Source: Candidatus Delongbacteria bacterium (GTDB taxonomy: Bacteria; Delongbacteria; UBA4055). Taken from it: a stretch of 5,097 nucleotides of DNA. The stretch covers positions 1-5,097 of the forward strand of contig JAQICF010000262.1 in assembly GCA_027858795.1 (NCBI GenBank), read 5' to 3'. The notes under the pieces are model-generated. The model saw nothing but the letters and a program-made list of their open reading frames with translations. It did not search any database and was not told the DNA's origin. How positions within the stretch are numbered: position 1 is the first letter of the stretch; each line of letters begins with the position of its first letter. The translations under genes and the position numbers were made by a program. This document shows, one piece after another, positions 1-4,912 of the stretch.

Positions 1-624
1 ACAGGCATTAAGATGGCTCAACCAGATAAGAATCTTGTAATTTTCTCAGGCGATGGAGATGCAACCGCTATCGGTGGAAACCATTTCATTCATGCATGTA
101 GAAGAAATATTGATATGACATTGATAATCGTGAACAATAATATATATGGTATGACAGGTGGACAACATTCACCAACCACACCTATTGGATTCAAAGCAAG
201 TACTACTCTTTATGGAAATATTGATCCTAGTTTTGACATATGTCTTCTTGCAAGAGCTGCAGGTGCATCTTATGTTGCAAGATCAACTGTAAATAAAGGT
301 AGAACTCTTGAGCAATACATCCAAAGAGGCTTTGAAAATAAAGGATTTTCAGTAATTGAAGCTGTTTCAAACTGCCATACACAATTCGGTAGAAAGAATA
401 AAATGAGTGATCCTATTTCTTCAAGAAAATGGATACTTGATAGAGAAATTCCTTACTCTAAAGCTAAAGATATGAAAGCTGAAGATCTTAAAAACATGGT
501 TATAACAGGTGAATTCATAACCGCTACAAGTGACCTTGAAAGATGGGAAAACTATAACAGAGCTGAAAAAGAATATACAGATGCTTATAGTGAAATCATT
601 AAGAAAGTCATTAAAAAGAAATAA
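1..624 (+). CDS. korB: 2-oxoglutarate (2-oxoacid):ferredoxin oxidoreductase, beta subunit (5'-truncated)
   Basis: This is the thiamine-diphosphate-binding subunit of a ferredoxin-dependent 2-oxoacid oxidoreductase, which interconverts a 2-oxoacid plus CoA with an acyl-CoA, CO2 and reduced ferredoxin in the cytoplasm. The frame is open from base 1 (TGIK, then the Met at 13), so the gene is cut by the window edge and the Met at 13 is internal. Family members are about 270-290 residues; 207 are present. Counting from the Met at 13, the diphosphate motif is GDGD (13-16), closed by NNN (41-43), followed by YGMTGGQHSPTTPIG. The later CHTQFGRKNKMSD block (121-133) resembles the KorB/OorB branch, so 2-oxoglutarate is the likeliest substrate, but other 2-oxoacids (the VorB type) cannot be excluded. 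The alpha subunit gene is expected just upstream, outside the window. The gamma subunit gene follows after 25 bases. Confidence 0.93.
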   Translation, partial: TGIKMAQPDKNLVIFSGDGDATAIGGNHFIHACRRNIDMTLIIVNNNIYGMTGGQHSPTTPIGFKASTTLYGNIDPSFDICLLARAAGASYVARSTVNKGRTLEQYIQRGFENKGFSVIEAVSNCHTQFGRKNKMSDPISSRKWILDREIPYSKAKDMKAEDLKNMVITGEFITATSDLERWENYNRAEKEYTDAYSEIIKKVIKKK

Positions 625-649
625 TTCTGAAATTATTTGGAGATAAATA

Positions 650-1258
650 ATGAAACAAAGCCATTATGAAGCCCGATTTGCAGGAGTTGGAGGTCAGGGT
701 GTTATACTTGCAGGTAAAATATTAGCTTATGGTATGGTTAATTATGAAGAATGTCAGGCACTTCAAACACCTACCTATACTGCTCAAGTTAGAGGTGGCC
801 CTACCAAAGTGGATGTTGTTATTGACAAAAAACATATTGAATACCCAAGAACAGAGAATATTGATTTCTTTCTGTCATTACATCAAAAATCATTTGATTT
901 ATATTTCAATGATTTGAAAGATGATGCAATTGTTGTGATCGATCCTAATCTAACTCAACATATTCCAAAAGATATACCTCAACAAGTATTTGTTGTTGAT
1001 CTTGTGGAAATTGCAAAAAAAGAAATGGGTAATCCACTTTACGCAATGGTACTTGCTGTTGGTTTCTTTGCAGGAGTCACAAAGCTGATCAAAGATAAAA
1101 ATATTCAAAAATCTGTTATTGATAATGCACCGAAAGGTACTGAAGTAGAAAATCTAAAAGCAGTAAGGATTGGTTTTGCATTAGCAAAGGAAGCTCTTAA
1201 GAGAAAAGAAGATCTTGTTAGATTAACATTGAAAGACATTGATAAGAATAAATTATAA
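650..1258 (+). CDS. korC: 2-oxoglutarate (2-oxoacid):ferredoxin oxidoreductase, gamma subunit
   Basis: This is the gamma subunit of the same oxidoreductase as the preceding gene. The 202-residue length is close to the family's usual 180-200. The N terminus carries the family glycine motif GVGGQG (residues 12-17) followed by VILAGKILA. A second conserved block, QVRGGPTKVDVVI, lies at 46-58. The GNP segment at 127-129 precedes a hydrophobic helix typical of the family's C-terminal half. In known complexes this domain packs against the alpha and beta subunits and helps with CoA and subunit binding. The start is well supported: GGAG at 639-642 sits 7 bases before the ATG. It is translated with korB (25-base gap) and followed 15 bases later by the nucleoside diphosphate kinase gene. 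The last 25 or so residues are lysine-rich and less conserved in appearance. Confidence 0.93.
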   Translation: MKQSHYEARFAGVGGQGVILAGKILAYGMVNYEECQALQTPTYTAQVRGGPTKVDVVIDKKHIEYPRTENIDFFLSLHQKSFDLYFNDLKDDAIVVIDPNLTQHIPKDIPQQVFVVDLVEIAKKEMGNPLYAMVLAVGFFAGVTKLIKDKNIQKSVIDNAPKGTEVENLKAVRIGFALAKEALKRKEDLVRLTLKDIDKNKL

Positions 1259-1273
1259 TTTCCGGAGATTTGT

Positions 1274-1711
1274 ATGCTTGAACTTAGTTTAGTAATGGTA
1301 AAGCCTCATGCTTTTGATACTAAGAAGCTTGGAATAATTGTTTCTATGCTTGAGCAAAATGATTTTAAGGTAGTTGGACTTAAATCAATTAAGCTTACAA
1401 CTGAAATGGCGCGAAGATTTTACTTTGTTCATGAAGGCAAGGAATTCTTTGAAAGATTGATCAAATATATGAGTTCTGATACAATCGCAGCAATATGTGT
1501 TCAAAAAGAAAATTGTGTCGTTGATCTTAGAAAACTTGTAGGAGCAACTGACCCAACTAAATCAGCTGTGGGAACAATTAGAAGAACTGTCGGTGAGACT
1601 GTTGAAGCTAATGGTGTTCATGCATCCGATTGTATCGAAAATGCAAAAAAAGAGATTAGATTCTTCTTCTCTGATATCGAACTTTACTCTTTTCAGTATT
1701 TAGATTATTAA
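1274..1711 (+). CDS. ndk: Nucleoside diphosphate kinase
   Basis: This enzyme moves the gamma-phosphate from one nucleoside triphosphate to a nucleoside diphosphate through a phosphohistidine, balancing cytoplasmic NTP pools. The 145-residue length is standard. All the usual active-site residues are visible with a constant offset of two from the classical eukaryotic numbering: Lys10, Tyr50, Arg86, Thr92, Arg103, Asn113, the catalytic His116 (in NGVHASD) and Glu127. The LVGATDPTKSAVGTIR block (88-103) is diagnostic. Two family motifs are altered: KPHAF stands where KPDG(V/A) is usual, and Arg103 is followed by RTVG rather than GDF. The start is set by GGAG at 1264-1267, 6 bases before the ATG. 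It is the last gene of the kor operon, directly before a strong terminator. A link to nucleotide produced by succinyl-CoA synthetase downstream of 2-oxoglutarate oxidation is an inference from position only. Confidence 0.96.
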   Translation: MLELSLVMVKPHAFDTKKLGIIVSMLEQNDFKVVGLKSIKLTTEMARRFYFVHEGKEFFERLIKYMSSDTIAAICVQKENCVVDLRKLVGATDPTKSAVGTIRRTVGETVEANGVHASDCIENAKKEIRFFFSDIELYSFQYLDY

Positions 1712-1732
1712 GATTTATTGAAATATTATTTT

Positions 1733-1758
1733 AAAGGCAGGTTTTCCTGCCTTTTTTT
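1733..1758 (+). terminator. Rho-independent terminator after ndk
   Basis: A perfect 9-bp stem (AAAGGCAGG at 1733-1741 pairing with CCTGCCTTT at 1746-1754) closes a TTTT loop. The 3' arm runs into an uninterrupted tract of seven T (1752-1758). It begins 22 bases after the ndk stop codon and separates the kor-ndk operon from the lol operon. Confidence 0.95.
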
Positions 1759-1764
1759 ATTCCG

Positions 1765-1793
1765 TTGTCAAAATTCCTTATTATACTTATATT
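1765..1793 (+). promoter_or_regulatory. Candidate sigma-70-type promoter for the lolC-lolD-mcsA unit
   Basis: TTGTCA (1765-1770, five of six matches to TTGACA) and TATATT (1788-1793, five of six to TATAAT) are separated by exactly 17 bases. The site lies directly after the terminator and about 40 bases before the permease ATG, where a new promoter is expected. AT-rich DNA gives chance matches, so this remains a prediction. TATACT at 1782-1787 is an alternative -10 but would leave only 11 bases to the -35. Confidence 0.55.
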
Positions 1794-1834
1794 TATTAAG
1801 TTGTTAATTAATACTTAGAGAGTAAAAGTAAATT

Positions 1835-3058
1835 ATGCCGTCATTTGAATTATTCATAGCAAGAAGGTACCTGAGAAGCAAAAGTAAGACTGCTTTCATA
1901 TCTACTATTACATACATATCTTTCTTCGGGATCATGCTTGGAGTTGCAGTGTTAGGCATTGTAATGTCTGTCATGAACGGCTTTGAAACTGAAGTGAAGA
2001 CAAGATTCATTGCAAACGATTCTCATCTGAGAGTTAGAGCCTTTAGAGATAGACCTTTCGAATATAATGAGAAAGTTACAGCAGTAATTAAAGCTGATTC
2101 AACTATAATTGGAGCTTCACCATACATTGAAATGTACAGCATGGTGAAAAGTAATGATTATACTGAGGGTGCGTTGGTCAGAGGTATCGATGTTAAAACA
2201 ATCGAGGATACTTCTCCGCTGAAAAGTCAACTTATAACTGGTACTTTTGAATTTGAGAAAGGTAAAAATGAATTTCCCGGTATTGTTCTCGGTAAGGGAC
2301 TTGCAGATAAAACAGGAGTTATTCCAGGTGATAAGATCAGAATAATTTCTCCTGCTTTGAGTTCTACTTTTTCACAACCTCCGGTAAAATCTTTTATTGT
2401 TACAGGCATATTTGAAACAGGGTTGGCAGAAATTGATGGGGCATTATGCTATATTGCTCTCCCTCATGCTCAGAAATTGTATAGAATGCCTGATAAGGTT
2501 AATGGAGTATATCTAAAACTTTCTTCACTCGATCATACAGACGAAGCAAAAGCAAGATTGAATGAAAACCTTGAATTCCCTCTGAACAGTATTAGTTGGA
2601 AAGACCTTCACAGTAACTTATTTGCATGGTTTGAAATTGAGAAAATGATGATGGGAACTATCCTGAGCTTGATAATTATCATTGCAGCTTTCAATATTTT
2701 GTCTAGTTTAATAATGATAGTGATGGAGAAAAAACAGGAAGTTGGTATTATGATGGCAATGGGTGCAAATAAATATCAGGTCATGAAAATTTTCATTTAT
2801 CAGGGAATGATGATCGGTGTTATCGGTACAGTCTTAGGGTTGATCCTTGGAATATTCGTTTGCTGGTTACAACTGGAATATCAAATAGTTTCACTGCCGG
2901 GTGATATTTACTTTATCACAGCCATGCCTGTACAAATGAGATTGAATGATTTTCTAATGATCGGGGGTGTATCTTTGATCCTGACATTTATATCAACATT
3001 ATATCCGTCAAGACAGGCAAGTAAGATGCTTCCTGCAGAAACTATACGTAACGAATAA
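1835..3058 (+). CDS. LolC/LolE-family lipoprotein-release ABC transporter permease
   Basis: This is the inner-membrane permease of a lipoprotein-release (LolCDE-type) ABC transporter, which extracts outer-membrane lipoproteins from the inner membrane for handover to a carrier. The 407-residue length fits LolC/E. The N terminus ELFIARRYLRSKSKTAFIS, followed by SVMNGFE at 45-51, is characteristic. Four membrane segments are visible, near residues 22-47, 273-297, 320-345 and 373-390, with the large periplasmic domain between the first two. The C-terminal FtsX-like domain includes EKKQEVGIMMAMGA (298-311), the probable coupling region to the ATPase, and ends in YPSRQASKMLPAETIRNE. The only ribosome-binding-like sequence is a weak AGAGAG (1817-1822), 12 bases before the ATG. 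The ATPase gene follows after 14 bases. Only one permease gene is present here, so whether it acts as LolC, LolE or a homodimer is not resolvable from sequence, and no symbol is given. Confidence 0.9.
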   Translation: MPSFELFIARRYLRSKSKTAFISTITYISFFGIMLGVAVLGIVMSVMNGFETEVKTRFIANDSHLRVRAFRDRPFEYNEKVTAVIKADSTIIGASPYIEMYSMVKSNDYTEGALVRGIDVKTIEDTSPLKSQLITGTFEFEKGKNEFPGIVLGKGLADKTGVIPGDKIRIISPALSSTFSQPPVKSFIVTGIFETGLAEIDGALCYIALPHAQKLYRMPDKVNGVYLKLSSLDHTDEAKARLNENLEFPLNSISWKDLHSNLFAWFEIEKMMMGTILSLIIIIAAFNILSSLIMIVMEKKQEVGIMMAMGANKYQVMKIFIYQGMMIGVIGTVLGLILGIFVCWLQLEYQIVSLPGDIYFITAMPVQMRLNDFLMIGGVSLILTFISTLYPSRQASKMLPAETIRNE

Positions 3059-3072
3059 AAAAAGAGTACAAG

Positions 3073-3735
3073 ATGTTATTAAAAGTAAAAGATCTACATA
3101 AAAGTTATAGTCTAAGCAAAAGAGAAATCCCTGTACTGAAAGGTGTCAATCTGGAACTTGATCAAGGTGAGATCATAGCTATAATGGGGAAAAGTGGAGC
3201 TGGTAAATCAACTTTATTGAATGTTATCGGTACACTTGATAAACCTCATAAAGGTATCATTGAATTCAACGGTGAAAATATTTTAAAATATTCAGAGAAA
3301 CAATTGGCAAATTTCAGAAATAAGAACATTGGTTTTGTATTTCAATTCCATTATTTACTTCCTGAATTCACTGCACTGGAGAATATTATGCTACCTGGTC
3401 TTATCAGAGGTGAGAATATGCCTGACTTGAGAGATCGAGCAAAAAAGATTCTTGATATGATGGAACTCGCTGACAGAGAAGAGCATCGAAGCGGAGAACT
3501 CTCCGGTGGAGAGCAGCAGAGAATAGCATTTGCCCGATCACTGATAAACAAACCTTCGCTGATACTTGCAGATGAACCTTCAGGTAATCTTGACAATACT
3601 TCATCTGAGAAATTGCATGATATTATGTGGACTTTTGCCAGAGAGAACAATACATCCTTTATCGTAGTAACACATGATAGATCATTGGCTGAAAAAGCTG
3701 ATAGAATTATTAACATTATTGATGGGGTTATCTAA
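3073..3735 (+). CDS. lolD: LolD-type lipoprotein-release ABC transporter ATP-binding protein
   Basis: This is the cytoplasmic ATPase that powers the adjacent permease. All ABC motifs are intact: Walker A GKSGAGKST (39-47), Q-loop Gln91 in FVFQFHYLLPEFTALEN, signature LSGGEQQR (143-150), Walker B LILADEP (163-169) with catalytic Glu168, D-loop SGNLD (170-174) and H-loop His201 in VVTHD. The 220-residue length and the HYLLPEFTALEN segment after the Q-loop match the LolD/MacB-type subfamily. Pairing with a LolC/E-type permease rather than a MacB or FtsX makes lipoprotein release the likely role. The start has a modest GAG (3064-3066) 6 bases upstream. The TAA stop (3733-3735) is followed at once by an ATG opening a 12-codon ORF, so the 3' end of this gene supplies the first copy of the 18-nt repeat described separately. 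Confidence 0.93.
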   Translation: MLLKVKDLHKSYSLSKREIPVLKGVNLELDQGEIIAIMGKSGAGKSTLLNVIGTLDKPHKGIIEFNGENILKYSEKQLANFRNKNIGFVFQFHYLLPEFTALENIMLPGLIRGENMPDLRDRAKKILDMMELADREEHRSGELSGGEQQRIAFARSLINKPSLILADEPSGNLDNTSSEKLHDIMWTFARENNTSFIVVTHDRSLAEKADRIINIIDGVI

Positions 3736-3747
3736 ATGAAATGTGAC
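3730..3747 (+). repeat. 18-nt direct repeat, copy 1 (lolD stop / mini-ORF start)
   Basis: ATCTAAATGAAATGTGAC occurs here and again, without a mismatch, at 3769-3786, a shift of 39 bases. This copy contains the last lolD codon and its TAA, then ATG AAA TGT GAC. A G-rich ribosome-binding-like run (GGGG, 3724-3727) precedes it by two bases, mirrored by GGGGG (3761-3765) before copy 2. The bases between the copies (3748-3760) show no convincing similarity to the bases flanking the other copy. Confidence 0.9.
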
Positions 3748-3774
3748 CGTGATTTCTATAGGGGGAATATCTAA
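3736..3774 (+). CDS. Possible 12-codon leader or vestigial mini-ORF between lolD and mcsA
   Basis: An ATG directly abutting the lolD stop opens a 12-codon frame, MKCDRDFYRGNI, ending in a TAA that directly abuts the mcsA ATG. Its first four codons are identical to those of mcsA because of the 18-nt repeat. GGGG at 3724-3727 lies 8 bases upstream and could act as a ribosome binding site. It may be translated as a coupling or leader peptide, or may simply be the leftover of a duplicated start region. The sequence alone does not decide, and no function is claimed. Confidence 0.3.
   Translation: MKCDRDFYRGNI
3760..3765 (+). promoter_or_regulatory. Ribosome binding site for mcsA
   Basis: AGGGGG lies 9 bases before the ATG at 3775 and inside the mini-ORF. 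It supports 3775, rather than the earlier ATG at 3736, as the mcsA start. The frame opened at 3736 stops before it could enter mcsA. Confidence 0.6.
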
Positions 3775-3786
3775 ATGAAATGTGAC
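3769..3786 (+). repeat. 18-nt direct repeat, copy 2 (mini-ORF stop / mcsA start)
   Basis: This is the second exact copy of ATCTAAATGAAATGTGAC. It ends the mini-ORF with TAA and begins mcsA with ATG AAA TGT GAC, so the first zinc-ligand codon of McsA (Cys3) lies within the repeat. Confidence 0.9.
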
Positions 3787-4293
3787 AAATGTGGAGCACC
3801 AAATGTTGTAACAAAGATCGTTATTCAGGGTCAGGAGGGAAAAGATTCTGAAGAACTTAACTTGTGTCCAATATGCTTTCAGAAGTTCATCAAGGACCAT
3901 CCTGAAATAAAGAACGGACAAATGGGTAAATCTTTGAATGATTTCCTGCTTGGTACTTTAAATTTAGTTAATTCTGATACAAATAAAAACCTTCCTCATA
4001 CTAATAAACCACATGAGCAGATGATTAAAACTTGTGCTAATTGTGGTATTACTATTGATAGAGTGTCAAAATCCAACAGGGTCGGATGTGCTGAATGTTA
4101 CGATGTTTTCGCTGACGAGATCGATGAGATCCTTTTTGAAAAGATAGGTAATAATAAAAAGACTTTAGATTTTGGAAAGCAATCTGATGAAGAAAAGATC
4201 ATTATCCTTCAGGAGAAACTGGATTCTGCTATTAAAGATGAAGAATACGAACTTGCAGCTTTACTTAGAGACGAATTAAAAAAGATAAAGTAG
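3775..4293 (+). CDS. mcsA: McsA-like zinc-binding protein with C-terminal UVR motif
   Basis: The 172-residue protein has the McsA layout. A first four-cysteine site comprises Cys3, Cys6, Cys31 and Cys34 (CxxC pairs). A short linker with SLNDFLLGTLNL (53-64) follows, then a second site of Cys87, Cys90, Cys105 and Cys108, the latter pair in the family-typical RVGCAECYDVF. A UVR (UvrB/UvrC-type) helical motif ends the protein (about 141-172), with EYELAALLRDELKKIK. In Firmicutes McsA activates the protein-arginine kinase McsB, which marks proteins for ClpCP degradation, and has been linked to heavy-metal and redox stress. That role here is by family analogy. No mcsB gene follows in the window; the next sequence is a palindromic repeat. 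The start at 3775 is chosen because the first CxxC begins at once and AGGGGG lies 9 bases upstream. The gene is in the same frame as lolD and probably cotranscribed with it. Confidence 0.85.
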   Translation: MKCDKCGAPNVVTKIVIQGQEGKDSEELNLCPICFQKFIKDHPEIKNGQMGKSLNDFLLGTLNLVNSDTNKNLPHTNKPHEQMIKTCANCGITIDRVSKSNRVGCAECYDVFADEIDEILFEKIGNNKKTLDFGKQSDEEKIIILQEKLDSAIKDEEYELAALLRDELKKIK

Positions 4294-4303
4294 GTCAAAC
4301 ATC

Positions 4304-4378
4304 TGTCATCCTCGTGCTTGACACGGGGATCCATATCCTTAATAAGTGTGGATTACCGGATCAAGTCCGATAATGACA
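4304..4378. repeat. 75-bp imperfect palindromic element (MITE/REP-like)
   Basis: Two 29-base arms, 4304-4332 and 4350-4378, are inverted copies of each other with 21 of 29 positions paired. The arms begin TGTCAT and end ATGACA, and the inner ends are GGATCC and GGATTA. The mismatches fall in four adjacent pairs spread evenly along the stem. A 17-base central loop (4333-4349) adds a few A-T and G-T pairs. It starts 10 bases after the mcsA stop and is richer in G+C than the genes around it. No T-tract follows, so a standard terminator role is not supported. Its look, TGTCAT arms around a GC-rich core, recalls dispersed palindromic repeats seen in many bacterial genomes. Copy number cannot be judged here. 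Confidence 0.75.
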
Positions 4379-4384
4379 ATGGAA

Positions 4385-4404
4385 CAAGTGGCTTTAGCCC
4401 CTTG
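4385..4404. repeat. 20-nt hairpin (8-4-8), upstream of the secreted-protein gene
   Basis: CAAGTGGC (4385-4392) and GCCCCTTG (4397-4404) form an 8-bp stem with one T-C mismatch around a TTTA loop. It lies 30 bases before the next ATG and 6 bases after the larger palindrome. No T-run follows, so it is not a standard terminator. Confidence 0.5.
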
Positions 4405-4423
4405 CAGTGCAGAGAATTAAAAC

Positions 4424-4428
4424 AGGAG
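4424..4428 (+). promoter_or_regulatory. Ribosome binding site fixing the start at 4435
   Basis: AGGAG lies 6 bases before the ATG at 4435. It selects this start over an in-frame TTG at 4318, which lies inside the palindromic element and would place 39 unrelated residues before an otherwise normal signal peptide. Confidence 0.85.
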
Positions 4429-4434
4429 AGAAAT

Positions 4435-4806
4435 ATGAAAAAAATATCAATTATATTCATTTTAACAATCATTACGATCATTTTTGCTCAGGAATCAGCA
4501 TGGCAGCAGTCTGAAACTATCAACATCCAGCTTGGTGTCAGAGATAAGAATTCTAATCTCGCTGAATACAAAGCAACTTTTAAAGTTACTGAGACTAATA
4601 CTGATAAATCAGCTGAGACCACTATCTCAGTTACAGCTGACCAATGGGGTTTCGTTAATTTCCCTGAAGATTTTGGTGTTGATGCATTAAAAGGTGATTA
4701 TGATTGGACCTGCACTGTAGCTGACAAGATTGTTACTTACGGAAAATTCGAATTTAAGAAAACCGGCAACATGGCACGCGTTTTGACTTATAAGAAGATA
4801 AAATAA
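4435..4806 (+). CDS. Small secreted protein of unknown function
   Basis: I do not recognise the family. The 123-residue product starts with a clear Sec signal peptide: Lys2 and Lys3, a hydrophobic core of about residues 4-17 (ISIIFILTIITIIF), and a likely signal peptidase I site after Ala18 (FA before QES). There is no lipobox cysteine, so it is not a lipoprotein and should be soluble in the periplasm or exported further. The mature part, about 105 residues, is rich in Thr, Lys and Asp with alternating polar and hydrophobic residues (for example INIQLGVRD, YKATFKVTE, TTISVTAD, YGKFEFKKT). This suggests a beta-sandwich or similar all-beta fold; that is inference. It has one cysteine (Cys93) in WTCTV. 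Palindromic repeats lie on both sides, and the gap from mcsA (141 bases) suggests it may have its own promoter, though none is convincing. Confidence 0.8.
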   Translation: MKKISIIFILTIITIIFAQESAWQQSETINIQLGVRDKNSNLAEYKATFKVTETNTDKSAETTISVTADQWGFVNFPEDFGVDALKGDYDWTCTVADKIVTYGKFEFKKTGNMARVLTYKKIK

Positions 4807-4831
4807 TTAAATATCCAATTATCATTCGTAC

Positions 4832-4851
4832 GGGTTCAATATCTTGAACCC
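4832..4851. repeat. 20-nt perfect hairpin (8-4-8), first of a pair
   Basis: GGGTTCAA (4832-4839) pairs perfectly with TTGAACCC (4844-4851) around a TATC loop. It starts 25 bases after the stop of the secreted-protein gene. TCGCGATTCC follows rather than a T-tract, so a standard intrinsic terminator is unlikely, although the stem could still slow transcription or protect the mRNA 3' end. Confidence 0.7.
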
Positions 4852-4861
4852 TCGCGATTCC

Positions 4862-4881
4862 GGGCACAAGATGTTGTGCCC
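4862..4881. repeat. 20-nt perfect hairpin (8-4-8), second of a pair
   Basis: GGGCACAA (4862-4869) pairs perfectly with TTGTGCCC (4874-4881) around a GATG loop. It begins exactly 30 bases after the first hairpin and shares 14 of 20 positions with it. The four stem differences are two compensatory base-pair changes, which indicates a common palindromic repeat unit. CTACAT follows, not a T-tract. Confidence 0.7.
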
Positions 4882-4891
4882 CTACATACCC

Positions 4892-4897
4892 TATAAT
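4892..4897 (+). promoter_or_regulatory. Possible -10 box before the RimK-like gene
   Basis: A consensus TATAAT lies 15 bases before the ATG at 4913. No acceptable -35 lies 16-18 bases upstream, because that position falls inside the second hairpin. If used, transcription would begin only about 9-10 bases before the ATG, giving a very short leader. This is a weak prediction. Confidence 0.25.
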
Positions 4898-4912
4898 CCT
4901 TCGGACTTATTC

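Noticed and set aside
1..12. Gene start at the ATG at position 13
   Set aside because: The frame stays open upstream (TGIK), matching the family sequence before the GDGD motif, and about 70 N-terminal residues expected for the family are missing. The gene is therefore truncated by the window edge.
729..917. 62-codon plus-strand frame inside korC
   Set aside because: It is a shifted frame within a well-supported gene and has no ribosome binding site or recognisable domain.
3351..3716. 121-codon open frame on the minus strand
   Set aside because: It lies wholly inside lolD, whose ABC motifs are complete. It is serine- and leucine-rich, as expected of antisense translation, with no recognisable motif.
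3682..3921. 79-codon minus-strand frame across the lolD-mcsA junction
   Set aside because: It is antisense to both genes. Its internal repeat VTFHLD simply reflects the 18-nt DNA repeat.
4304..4378. Terminal inverted repeats of an insertion sequence
   Set aside because: Only 17 bases lie between the arms, leaving no room for a transposase, and no clear target-site duplication flanks the element.
4304..4404. Terminator for the lolC-lolD-mcsA operon
   Set aside because: Stable stems are present but none is followed by a run of T, unlike the clear terminator at 1733-1758. Termination here cannot be claimed.
4318..4434. Longer form of the secreted protein starting from TTG at 4318
   Set aside because: The extension runs through the palindrome and a hairpin, lacks a ribosome binding site, and buries the signal peptide 39 residues inside. 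The ATG at 4435 has AGGAG at the right distance.
4832..4881. CRISPR array, because of two similar units 30 bases apart
   Set aside because: There are only two units of 20 bases, each a self-palindrome that differs at six positions, with a 10-base spacer. This does not fit a CRISPR repeat-spacer pattern.
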